Shown here: positions 6,475 through 13,530 of the stretch, piece by piece
Layout: every line of letters begins with the position of its first letter
Position numbering within the stretch: the stretch's first letter is position 1
Assembly (NCBI GenBank): GCA_900553635.1
Contig: USDU01000037.1
Span: 1 to 15,175, forward strand
Length of the DNA stretch: 15,175 nucleotides
Source of the DNA: an uncultured Lachnospiraceae bacterium
GTDB taxonomy: Bacteria; Bacillota_A; Clostridia; Lachnospirales; Lachnospiraceae
Reading direction: 5' to 3'
Program-made: the position numbers and the translations under genes
The notes under the pieces: model-generated
Databases searched by the model: none
Seen by the model: the letters and a program-made list of their open reading frames with translations, nothing else
Told to the model about the DNA's origin: nothing

Positions 6475-7419
6475 TTAGAAATATACCATCTCTTCCTCAG
6501 GGGGCTCCGCAGACTTCAGCGCCTTGGTATAAAGCACCGGTCCTTCCTCGCCGGAATACTCGTCTCGCTTCTCCACATAGACCTTCGCGGTCACAGTCAG
6601 CCACTGGCCATTTTTCAGCTTATCCACATTGTGGCTGCGACACAGGAAGCCTAAGAATACGGTGTCGTCGGCACAGCAGGTCATGGCTTTTCTGCCCGGT
6701 ACGAAATAGCCCGGAGTCATCCGGCGCGGCTTCATGACGCGGCCCTTGAACCGGATGGTCTTGCCATCGTAGTGCTCGGGGTGATCCATGGCATCCACAT
6801 ACCAGATACCGTAATCAATGTCGCTGATGTCGATGATATCCGCGTTCAGGTCGAAGGGAAGCTCATCCTCGAACTCGAAGGGCTCGCCGCCCTCCTGCTC
6901 GAATTCCACCTGGGCCCGGGGATTCACGGCACGAATGTTGCGCTTATAGGACGCCGCCTTTGTCCCCTCCACGCAACGGTCAAAGATAACCAGATCGGAA
7001 TCCTGTACCATATCCATAAACAGAGACTTCATGTTCTGCATATACAGGTCAAAGGTGCCTGCGTCCACCAGGGTAATGCCCTGGGCCGGGAACCAGCCCT
7101 TCGGGAAACGCATTTCCCGGAACAGCTGCATGCCCCACATGCCATTCCACTCAATCATAACCTGACTGGGCTTGTACTTCTTCTGGCATTCCTCCAGGAA
7201 CTCGGCAGTAAACTCCGCCTTGCCCTCGATGGTCACCAGTGTGGTGTCATAGGACTCCAGCACATGCAGGTCATACTCCTCCTCACCCTCTTCGCAGGCG
7301 ATAAGCAGGGTCTTGCCACCGTCGGAGAAATAGGGGTCGGACAGGGTCTCCTGTATAAATGTGGTCTTTCCGCTCTCCAGAAAGCCATTTACCATATAAA
7401 TTGGGATTTTATTTGCCAT
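6475..7419 (-). CDS. CobW-like P-loop protein with C-terminal YcgQ/TIGR03943-like domain
   Basis: A 314-residue cytoplasmic protein. Residues 1-175 resemble the CobW/COG0523 (G3E) nucleotide-binding domain: Walker A GFLESGKTT at 12-20, and MIEWNGMW at 88-95 in place of the usual IEPSG segment. The CXCC metal motif of COG0523 is absent; the corresponding segment is acidic (CEEGEEEYD, 42-50). No NKxD motif is seen (VIFDRCVEG, 144-152). After an acidic linker, residues about 218-305 (GKTIRFKGRVM, then MTCCADD at 246-252, then NGQWLTVTAKV) look like the OB-type C-terminal domain of YcgQ/TIGR03943 proteins. It starts 13 bases after the partner CobW gene behind GAGGAAGA. A joint role in metal handling is inferred. 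Family placement is by motif recall, not by search. Confidence 0.8.
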   Translation of the reverse strand: MANKIPIYMVNGFLESGKTTFIQETLSDPYFSDGGKTLLIACEEGEEEYDLHVLESYDTTLVTIEGKAEFTAEFLEECQKKYKPSQVMIEWNGMWGMQLFREMRFPKGWFPAQGITLVDAGTFDLYMQNMKSLFMDMVQDSDLVIFDRCVEGTKAASYKRNIRAVNPRAQVEFEQEGGEPFEFEDELPFDLNADIIDISDIDYGIWYVDAMDHPEHYDGKTIRFKGRVMKPRRMTPGYFVPGRKAMTCCADDTVFLGFLCRSHNVDKLKNGQWLTVTAKVYVEKRDEYSGEEGPVLYTKALKSAEPPEEEMVYF

Positions 7420-7432
7420 ACTATCTTCCTCA

Positions 7433-8506
7433 TTATACTCCGAAGAGTTCCTTCAGACCATCCTCATCAAGCAGAGAACCGATGACGCAGAGACGTCCGG
7501 TGTAATCCGGATTACCCTCGCGGATCTCGTACTCCTCCGGTACGAAGTCAAACTCCATCCAGCTTCCATCCGTATTCTGAATGATACCCTTGGCACGTAA
7601 AATCAGACCGTACAGACCGGATTTGCTAAGTGTCTCCAGAATCTTCTCCAGTTCTTCGCGGCTGAAGCGCTTCGGGGTCTCTACGCCCCAGCTGGTAAAT
7701 ACTTCGTCTGCATGGTGATGGCCGTCGTGATCGTGATGATGGTGTTCATGATCGTGGCAGCCGCAGGTGCAGCCCTCGCCGTGATCATGGTCGTGATCAT
7801 GATGATGCTCGTGATCGTGGTCATGATGATGTTCATGCTCGTGATCATGGTCGTGATGGTGCTCATGCTCATGGTCGTCATCATCCTGATCCAGGTCGCC
7901 CATATCCAGCTCCGCATGCTTCATGGCGTCCAGAATCTGCTTGCCGTTCAGCTGCTCCCAGGGAGTGGTGATCATTGTAGCCTTGTCATTATGCTCACGC
8001 AGCATCTTTACCGCCTCTGCAAGCTTCTCCTCGGTCATGCTCTGGGTACGGCTCAGTACGATGGTACCCGCATGCTCTACCTGGTTGTTGAAAAACTCGC
8101 CGAAGTTCTTCATGTACATCTTACACTTCTTGCCGTCTACAACAACGATAGAACTGTCGATGTGTACGTCCATGTGGCCCGCCACATTCTGGACTGCCTT
8201 CATAACGTCAGACAGCTTGCCAACACCTGACGGCTCGATCAGGATGCGATCCGGTGCATAGGTATCAATAACCTCCTTCAGCGCAGTTCCAAAGTCTCCT
8301 ACCAGAGAACAGCAAATGCAGCCGGAATTCATCTCATTTACCTGTACGCCGGCCTCCTTCAGGAAGCCTCCGTCGATGCCGATCTCACCGAACTCATTCT
8401 CAATCAGTACGATCTTCTCGCCCTTGAATACTTCTTCCAGAAGCTTTTTAATCAGTGTTGTTTTTCCGGCTCCCAGGAAACCGGAAATAATAGTAATCTC
8501 TGTCAT
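7433..8506 (-). CDS. CobW/COG0523 family metallochaperone-like GTPase with His-rich insert
   Basis: A 357-residue G3E-type P-loop protein. Walker A GFLGAGKTT is at 9-17, the conserved metal-binding SGCICCSL (CXCC at 63-66) is intact, and ILIEPSGVG (88-96) matches the family. The G4 position reads VLSRTQSM (150-157), not NKxD. Residues 207-265 form an Asp/Glu/His insert with 29 histidines, including tandem EHEHHHDHDH units (213-222 and 223-232), plus CTCGC (246-250). A CobW C-terminal domain follows (about 268-357). Such proteins deliver or store zinc or other divalent metals; YciC and ZNG1 are known relatives. The ATG at 8506 has GGAGGT seven bases upstream. It lies behind a Fur-family-like box and forms an operon with the next CobW-like gene. 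The metal cannot be told from sequence. Confidence 0.9.
   Translation of the reverse strand: MTEITIISGFLGAGKTTLIKKLLEEVFKGEKIVLIENEFGEIGIDGGFLKEAGVQVNEMNSGCICCSLVGDFGTALKEVIDTYAPDRILIEPSGVGKLSDVMKAVQNVAGHMDVHIDSSIVVVDGKKCKMYMKNFGEFFNNQVEHAGTIVLSRTQSMTEEKLAEAVKMLREHNDKATMITTPWEQLNGKQILDAMKHAELDMGDLDQDDDDHEHEHHHDHDHEHEHHHDHDHEHHHDHDHDHGEGCTCGCHDHEHHHHDHDGHHHADEVFTSWGVETPKRFSREELEKILETLSKSGLYGLILRAKGIIQNTDGSWMEFDFVPEEYEIREGNPDYTGRLCVIGSLLDEDGLKELFGV
7781..7870 (-). repeat. Three 30-bp units encoding the His/Asp/Glu repeat
   Basis: In frame, 7870-7841 and 7840-7811 both encode EHEHHHDHDH, and 7810-7781 encodes EHHHDHDHDH. The copies differ at several third positions, so the protein repeat is conserved despite silent changes. 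Confidence 0.85.
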
Positions 8507-8553
8507 TTTCTTTACCTCCAGATCTTACGGCACCAGCAAACATGCTTTCCTGA

Positions 8554-8568
8554 TGCTAATTATTCTCA
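8554..8568 (-). promoter_or_regulatory. Fur-family-like operator ahead of the CobW genes
   Basis: TGAGAATAATTAGCA on the minus strand fits the 7-1-7 Fur consensus TGATAATNATTATCA at 12 of 14 defined positions. It lies 47 bases before the CobW start codon, between the rplT terminator and the gene. The family member (Fur, Zur or PerR) is not determined, and no convincing -10/-35 pair was found nearby. Confidence 0.55.
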
Positions 8569-8575
8569 ACAACAA

Positions 8576-8614
8576 AGAGCGCTATGCGCAGCCTATGGCT
8601 GCATCATGCGCTCT
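8576..8614 (-). terminator. Terminator of the infC-rpmI-rplT operon
   Basis: The minus strand folds as AGAGCGC...GCGCTCT with an inner GCAGCC/GGCTGC stem around loop ATA, interrupted by small internal mismatches, and is followed by TTGTTGTTG. It begins 12 bases after the rplT stop codon. Confidence 0.85.
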
Positions 8615-8626
8615 GTTTCTTCGGTC

Positions 8627-8983
8627 TTATGCCAGCTTGCTCTTAGCAACTTCTGCCAGAGTAGCGAATCCAGCCGGATCATTTACTGCCATGTCAGCCA
8701 GTACCTTACGGTTCAGCTCAACCTCAGCCTGCTTCAGTCCATACATGAACTTGCTGTAGGACAGTCCGTTCAGACGTGCTGCTGCGTTGATACGAGCAAT
8801 CCAAAGCTGACGGAACTGACGCTTTCTCTCTTTTCTTCCTGCGTAGGAGCTGGTCAGTGCTCTCATCACGGACTGCTTTGCTACACGATACTGCTTGCTT
8901 CTTGCTCCTCTATAACCCTTAGCGAGCTTTAATACTCTGTTATGTCTTTTCTTAGCGCCTAAACCGCCTTTAATTCTTGCCAT
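8627..8983 (-). CDS. rplT: 50S ribosomal protein L20
   Basis: 118 residues, the normal L20 length. The basic N-terminal extension ([20 protein letters not shown]) that threads into 23S rRNA, and the [13 protein letters not shown] and LSYSKFM segments of the globular domain, are hallmarks. L20 is needed early in large-subunit assembly and, in Firmicutes, binds the leader of its own operon. ATG at 8983 follows AAGGAGG. It is the last gene of the infC operon, ending just before a strong terminator. Confidence 0.98.
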   Translation of the reverse strand: MARIKGGLGAKKRHNRVLKLAKGYRGARSKQYRVAKQSVMRALTSSYAGRKERKRQFRQLWIARINAAARLNGLSYSKFMYGLKQAEVELNRKVLADMAVNDPAGFATLAEVAKSKLA

Positions 8984-9029
8984 TTCTTCTTTCCTCCTTG
9001 AAACTTCTCACTTCCGCTTAATCTGTGAC

Positions 9030-9227
9030 TTACAGATACGGCAGAATCTTCTTCATGCTCTTTACGTTGGTTGCATCCGTAATGGTAGCTTTTCTGAGAT
9101 TTCTCTTTCTCTTCTGAGATTTCTTGGTTAAGATATGGCTCTTATAAGCTTTCATTCTCTTGAGTTTGCCTGTACCTGTTACTTTGAAACGCTTTGCAGC
9201 TGCTCTGCTTGTCTTAATTTTTGGCAT
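9030..9227 (-). CDS. rpmI: 50S ribosomal protein L35
   Basis: 65 residues, the standard L35 length, beginning [20 protein letters not shown] and ending KKILPYL; very basic. The start at 9227 is set by the family N-terminus and by AGGAGG about 10 bases upstream; a longer reading from a TTG at 9263 is rejected. It lies 80 bases after infC and 46 before rplT. In Firmicutes L20 control of the operon leader also governs this gene. Confidence 0.98.
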   Translation of the reverse strand: MPKIKTSRAAAKRFKVTGTGKLKRMKAYKSHILTKKSQKRKRNLRKATITDATNVKSMKKILPYL

Positions 9228-9307
9228 TTTATATACTCCTCCTATCCTAGTATCCTTTTCCAAATTTGTATCAAATCATTGCCGCCTGCGCGGTTGATTT
9301 CAAAATT

Positions 9308-9817
9308 TTACTGACGCTTCTCTGCCAGAAACATCATCATCTGACGGCCTTCCATCTTCGGAGCCTTCTCCACTACAGCCACGTCGGACATCTTCTCTGC
9401 AAATACGTCGAGAATCTGCTTTGTCTTCTGCACATGGGCCATCTCTCTTCCGCGGAAACGTAAGGTTACCTTTACCTTGTCACCCTTCTGGATGAACTTC
9501 TTTGCAGCTCCCACCTTCGTATTCAGGTCGTTCTCCTCGATATTCGGTGACAGACGAACTTCCTTGATCTCAATGGTTCTCTGCTTCTTCTTGGCTTCCT
9601 TTTCTTTTCTCGCCTGCTCGTACTTGTACTTGCCGTAATCAATGATCTTGCATACAGGCGGCTTCGCCGTCGGTGCAATCTTCACCAGGTCCAGTTCTGC
9701 TTCCCGGGCAATCTTCATCGCATCTCTTGCAGACATGATGCCAAGCTGCTCTCCGTCAGCGCCAATCAGGCGAATCTCCTTATCCCGGATCTGTTCGTTA
9801 ATCATTAAATCGCTAAT
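9308..9817 (-). CDS. infC: Translation initiation factor IF-3, ATT start codon
   Basis: 169 residues. The N-terminal domain shows NEQIRDKEIRLIGADGEQLG, then KIAPTAKPPVCKIIDYGKYKYE, a Lys-rich linker (KEKEAKKKQR), and the C-terminal domain (VRLSPNIEENDLNTKVGAAKKFIQKGDKVKVTLRFRGRE...) that binds the 30S platform. IF-3 checks initiator tRNA and start-codon pairing. The start is taken as ATT at 9817: AAGGAGGG (9832-9825) lies 7 bases before it, but 19 bases before the in-frame ATG at 9805. Rare AUU-type starts are the known autoregulatory device of infC. The gene follows a sigma-A promoter and an attenuator leader. An annotation tool may start it at 9805 (165 residues). Confidence 0.96.
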   Translation of the reverse strand: MSDLMINEQIRDKEIRLIGADGEQLGIMSARDAMKIAREAELDLVKIAPTAKPPVCKIIDYGKYKYEQARKEKEAKKKQRTIEIKEVRLSPNIEENDLNTKVGAAKKFIQKGDKVKVTLRFRGREMAHVQKTKQILDVFAEKMSDVAVVEKAPKMEGRQMMMFLAEKRQ

Positions 9818-9841
9818 TGTAGTGCCCTCCTTCTAAGAAAG

Positions 9842-9984
9842 AAAAAAACTAAAAAAGTGGATAGTCAGACTATCCACTTAAATATCTCTTTACACGACCT
9901 GTATTCCTGTCGATATCTTCGATAATTATAAACCCGAGTCGCCGTCTGCGCTAAGGTGAGAGTGGATACTCTGCTTTCTGTCAC
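9842..9984 (-). ncRNA. L20-type leader with transcription attenuator
   Basis: The leader between the infC promoter and gene ends in a textbook terminator: AAGTGGATAGT (9879-9869, minus strand) pairs perfectly with ACTATCCACTT (9865-9855), followed by two T runs. An upstream segment, AGTATCCACT (9970-9961), can pair with the 5' arm of that terminator through TATCCACT, and alternatively forms a small AGAGT/ACTCT hairpin, so two exclusive folds exist. This is the arrangement of the Firmicute L20 leader, where L20 favours termination. Assignment rests on position and these pairings, not on a covariance model. Confidence 0.78.
9855..9879 (-). terminator. Attenuator terminator in the infC leader
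   Basis: A perfect 11-bp stem with a 3-base loop, followed on the minus strand by TTTTTTAG and seven more T residues. It also stands where a terminator for the upstream Ig-repeat operon would be expected. Confidence 0.92.
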
Positions 9985-9990
9985 CATGAT

Positions 9991-10019
9991 ATATTAACAC
10001 ATGGAAATTCCTGTGTCAA
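9991..10019 (-). promoter_or_regulatory. Sigma-A promoter for infC-rpmI-rplT
   Basis: Minus strand TTGACA (10019-10014), a 17-base spacer and TAATAT (9996-9991): consensus -35 and near-consensus -10. Its -35 box overlaps the TGA stop codon of the upstream Ig-repeat gene. Confidence 0.9.
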
Positions 10020-11752
10020 CTATTATTTTCCCTGATTCTAATCTTTTTTCGCCGTCTCCGGATGCCAATCAGAACCGTTGCTATCATACCGCCAAACAGA
10101 AGTATTGTCAAGCCTGAATCACCGGTGCGTCCAGCCATTTGCGCTTTTTTGCTCTGCTCTGCCTGAATGCGGCTGTCGGGCGTCAGCAGGAAACGGATCG
10201 GCGTTATCTCTGCCTGATTTCCTGCCAGATCCACCGCCTGCACTGTCAGCTCCTGCCAGTCGTCGGCGCTATTGAGCGTAAGTTCCATTCTGCCGTCGTT
10301 CTCCCGCAATTCTTCGGCTGTGTATACACGAACACTCCCGGCCTGTCCGACCTGAAGCTCCCGCATTCCCAGATTGTCCTGTACATCCAGCAGCACTGTC
10401 CGATGCCTCTCCTGATAACGGCCCTTCTCCTCTACACCGGAAACCAGAATCACCGGCGGCGTCTTGTCCACGGCAAATTCCAGCCGTTTGCCCTTACTGC
10501 GGTTGTCGGAGACATTGGAAGCCTGATCCTCGGAATACAGGGTTACTGCATAGACACCCTCCCCGGTGAAATTTTCTTTCGCAATCCGGTAGGTATACTG
10601 CTGCCAGCCTGCATCCATGCTTCTGCTCACCTGATAATCCGTTCCTTCCTTCAGGCTTTTAAGCTCCCCGTCGTGACTGCTGGTAATCTCCCGGAGTGTC
10701 AGAGCGTCCACATTGGTCTCCAGAATCACAAGCTCCGGTTCTTCCCGGGTGTAATAGCTCCCCTGTTCGCCCGCCAGCCTTTCTGTGGCCTCGCCCAGAG
10801 TATAGACAGAGCCGCAGCGGTTTACAGAAAAGGTGACTGTCTCTTCCTTACGATTGCCTGCCAGATCGGCTGCAACCGCCTTCAGTGTATACATATCATC
10901 CCATTTCTGCTCCATGGGAATATCATCCAGCTTGTATTCCATGCCATTTTCACTGCGGCTCAGCTTTCCGACCAGCTTCACATCACCGTTATGATAACCG
11001 GTCAGGGTAATACTCTCTCCCTCCGGATCATAATATCTGTCCATGCTTCGGATGCCCGGACGCACAGCGCCGTTATTGGCGGAATGGTCCAGGATATCAA
11101 AAATGGTAAGCTCCGGCGGCGTCTGATCCAGCACAAAGCGTTCCGATTCCCATAAGGGCAGCTCATTATCCGCCAGATCCCTTCCGGTCACACAGAAAGC
11201 GTAGGCCCCGTCCTTTTGAAAATGGAGTCTTGCCGTATGCAGTTCCCCGTTGTGACTCCAGGCGGACAGCTCCGGTTCTTCCCCTTCTTCCTCCACCTGC
11301 GTTCGGATCTGAATGGCTTTCTCGTCGAAATTCTTTTCCCGGATCGTCAGCCGCGCGATGCGGGCTTCTTTATAATAGAAGCCGTTCTGTACGTCGGTAT
11401 TGTCCCAGGCAACGGTAAGCTCCGGCGACGTGCGATCGATGACAAAGGCGTCCGTCCGATCGTAATCCGCCCAGTTGCCGGCCAGATCCTGAAAGCTCAC
11501 ATGAAAGGTATACGCTCCGTCCGCCTCAAATACAAGCTGACAGGTATGCGTCATTTCGTCGCCGCTGCCGCTGTGTGTCCAGGGCCCCGGCGCCGGCACC
11601 GGGCCATCCCCATTGGTAATCCGGAATTCCACGTCCCGCGGGTCGAAATTACGTTCTTTGATGGTAATCGTAGCTGTCCGGGGTTCCCGGTAACAGGTTT
11701 CCCTGATCGGAGTATTCAAATCATAGGTTACGGTAATCTCCGGCTTTGTCAC
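10016..11752 (-). CDS. C-terminal part of split Ig-like repeat surface protein
   Basis: 578 residues from a GTG at 11752. The frame is open further upstream, through VQAELTDNAGYES, back to the A5 run at 11863-11867, so this is very probably the continuation of the preceding gene and not a separate one; the GTG has no good ribosome binding site. It holds about five Ig-like units, each opening with a D-x-T-x-P segment (DVTKPEITV, VIDRTSPELTV, VLDQTPPELTI, AVDKTPPVILV) and often ending in D-LAGN. The two units with ERNFD/EKNFD are closest to each other. The C-terminus (GLTILLFGGMIATVLIG then RRRRKK) is a single membrane anchor with a positive cytoplasmic tail; no LPxTG is seen. It likely presents repeats outside the cell. 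Ligand unknown. Confidence 0.8.
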   Translation of the reverse strand: MTKPEITVTYDLNTPIRETCYREPRTATITIKERNFDPRDVEFRITNGDGPVPAPGPWTHSGSGDEMTHTCQLVFEADGAYTFHVSFQDLAGNWADYDRTDAFVIDRTSPELTVAWDNTDVQNGFYYKEARIARLTIREKNFDEKAIQIRTQVEEEGEEPELSAWSHNGELHTARLHFQKDGAYAFCVTGRDLADNELPLWESERFVLDQTPPELTIFDILDHSANNGAVRPGIRSMDRYYDPEGESITLTGYHNGDVKLVGKLSRSENGMEYKLDDIPMEQKWDDMYTLKAVAADLAGNRKEETVTFSVNRCGSVYTLGEATERLAGEQGSYYTREEPELVILETNVDALTLREITSSHDGELKSLKEGTDYQVSRSMDAGWQQYTYRIAKENFTGEGVYAVTLYSEDQASNVSDNRSKGKRLEFAVDKTPPVILVSGVEEKGRYQERHRTVLLDVQDNLGMRELQVGQAGSVRVYTAEELRENDGRMELTLNSADDWQELTVQAVDLAGNQAEITPIRFLLTPDSRIQAEQSKKAQMAGRTGDSGLTILLFGGMIATVLIGIRRRRKKIRIRENNS

Positions 11753-11820
11753 ATCGATATTGCAGCTTATCTCCGCCCTGCTTTCGTATCCTGCGTTGTC
11801 TGTGAGCTCTGCCTGTACCT

Positions 11821-13530
11821 TTACGTCATTGTGCTTATAGTCCGCAGCCCGGCTTCTGCGGATTTTTCGTGTGTTTCCGCGCTCTCGACGCCGCAGCTCA
11901 GGGTCTTTTCAGATTTACGACCTGTCCAGTCCCAGACCTCTGCCTGCACGGTTCCCTTGAAATCTGCTGTTTCCTGCGAAACCGGAAGAGTCAGTTCAAA
12001 GCTTTCCGTCGCCGCAGGTTCAAAGCTCTGCTCCCGCACTGTGACCGCTCCCTCCACGTCCGTCAGAGTATAGCGGATTTTCTGAATACCCGCCATGCCG
12101 TCACGGGCTTTCGCACATAAGCTTACGGACTGTGCGGAAAAAAGCCAGCCATAAGGCTCGTAAGGCAGGTAAGACGCAGACTCTCCGGTCAGCTTCAGTT
12201 CATCCGGGGCTGTCTTATCTATCGTCACCTTCACCCGGTAATCTCCGATTGCTCCCCGGTATTCTTCCCCTTCCGCCCAGACCGCCTGATTACCGGCCAG
12301 ATCCGTAATGTTCATGGGAATTCCATAATTTGCCTCCGTCGTCAGGGGAAGCTCCAGTGTCCGGCTGCCGGAAATCAGCTCCCGCTCCTTCCACTGCTCC
12401 GCCGTATTCCAGGCCGCTGTCCCGGCTATGGCCATGCCGCTGCTGTCCTCCGCCTGCATTCTGAGTATCTCCGCCCGCACTTCACGAAGGCGCAGATTTT
12501 CATCCGCCACCGTAATCTGAAGGAGCGTATCTTCCGCATAGTAACTGCGTCCCTTATGTATCGCCACCGGCTTTCCCGCCACCGAGACTGCCACCTTCGG
12601 CGCTGTCCGATCTATCAGCAGGCGATGCCCTTCATATTCGTCCTCCTGCATTCCGGCCTGAACCAGCGCATTTCCCGCCCGCATCGGATTGCCCGCCGCA
12701 TCCCGGCCGGCCGCATGGAAGCGGTATACCTGCTCCGCCAAGACTCTGCAGGTCCCCGTATAACGATGCAGGCCGGTCTGCTCCCACTGTAGGTCCGCCG
12801 TTTTTCCATCCAGCCGGATATCCAGATCCGCCAGTCCGGTCAGCCGTCCCCCCGTCAGAATCGGAACCGCATATGTCTCTTCTATCACGAAGCTTACTTC
12901 CACATCCCGGTTATAATAAGCGGTGCAGTCCTTCGTCGGCGCGTCACCTGCTGCCAGATCCGTTCCATCCGCTGCCAGCGTCCGCACCGGTTCCGTATAT
13001 GTCACCTGAAGCTTCGGCCCCTGGTGATCCAGGATGAAAGGTTCGCTTTCGACGCTTCCTGTCTCCTCCAGACCGACGCCATTTTCACCGATATAGCTAA
13101 GGACCGCCTGATAGACACCCTCCACGCCCGGCTCTCCGTCAAATTCCAGGCTGCCCCGGTGAAGATAAGAGGCCGCTGTTTCTTCCCAGACAATCTCTGA
13201 ATCCCCCAGGCATACCTCCCGGACAATCCGCTCTCCCTGTGCGTCAAGCACCGTCACCTTTACAGCCTCCGCGTTCCAGTTTTCCCTTTCATCCTCAATA
13301 CAGAAGCTTATCCGCACGTCTGCGCCTTCCAGATTTCTGTAAAGCGTCGCCTCTCCCGCTTCCGTCCGGAATTGCCTGACCGGCGTGCCTTCTATGGTCA
13401 GCTCCCGCAGCTTCGGGCCCTGCAGGTCCTCCACCGCGTCAGTCTCCTCCGCCCAGGCCGCAGCTCCAAGCCCCAGCCACAGACCAAGCCCCAGTACCGG
13501 CAGGAACGTTCCCCTTATCCTCTTTTTCAA
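11821..13530 (-). CDS. N-terminal part of split Ig-like repeat surface protein (secreted)
   Basis: 569 residues from a TTG start at 13530 that overlaps the stop of the previous gene (TTGA) and follows AGGAGGAGAACA. A clear signal peptide (MKKRIRG, hydrophobic VLGLGLWLGLGAAA, cleavage likely after AWA) is followed by repeated beta-rich Ig-like units opening with GPKLRELTI, HQGPKLQVTY, IDRTAPKVAVS and IDKTAPDELKL, several with D-AGN ends. The last 13 residues (SAEAGLRTISTMT) do not fit the repeat pattern and lie after the A5 run. Reading -1 from codon 556 (AAA) joins this part to the downstream frame as one 1,171-residue protein with signal peptide and membrane anchor. It belongs to the kinase operon. 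Whether the break is mutation, sequencing error or recoding is open. Confidence 0.8.
   Translation of the reverse strand: MKKRIRGTFLPVLGLGLWLGLGAAAWAEETDAVEDLQGPKLRELTIEGTPVRQFRTEAGEATLYRNLEGADVRISFCIEDERENWNAEAVKVTVLDAQGERIVREVCLGDSEIVWEETAASYLHRGSLEFDGEPGVEGVYQAVLSYIGENGVGLEETGSVESEPFILDHQGPKLQVTYTEPVRTLAADGTDLAAGDAPTKDCTAYYNRDVEVSFVIEETYAVPILTGGRLTGLADLDIRLDGKTADLQWEQTGLHRYTGTCRVLAEQVYRFHAAGRDAAGNPMRAGNALVQAGMQEDEYEGHRLLIDRTAPKVAVSVAGKPVAIHKGRSYYAEDTLLQITVADENLRLREVRAEILRMQAEDSSGMAIAGTAAWNTAEQWKERELISGSRTLELPLTTEANYGIPMNITDLAGNQAVWAEGEEYRGAIGDYRVKVTIDKTAPDELKLTGESASYLPYEPYGWLFSAQSVSLCAKARDGMAGIQKIRYTLTDVEGAVTVREQSFEPAATESFELTLPVSQETADFKGTVQAEVWDWTGRKSEKTLSCGVESAETHEKSAEAGLRTISTMT

Noticed and set aside
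7781..7870. CRISPR-like or satellite repeat signal
   Set aside because: The repeats are in frame, code for His/Asp/Glu and have no spacers.
7712..8230. Plus-strand frame with a Val/Met-rich, membrane-like start
   Set aside because: The hydrophobic run is simply the reverse complement of His/Asp codons in the CobW His-rich insert.
8507..8575. TAAGAT just before the CobW ribosome binding site as a -10 box
   Set aside because: Transcription would start within or after the ribosome binding site, and no -35 match lies at the right distance.
9997..10015. Imperfect dyad in the infC promoter spacer (ACACAGGAA / TTCCATGTGT)
   Set aside because: The arms match only with a bulge, and the known leader attenuation already explains control, so it is not called an operator.
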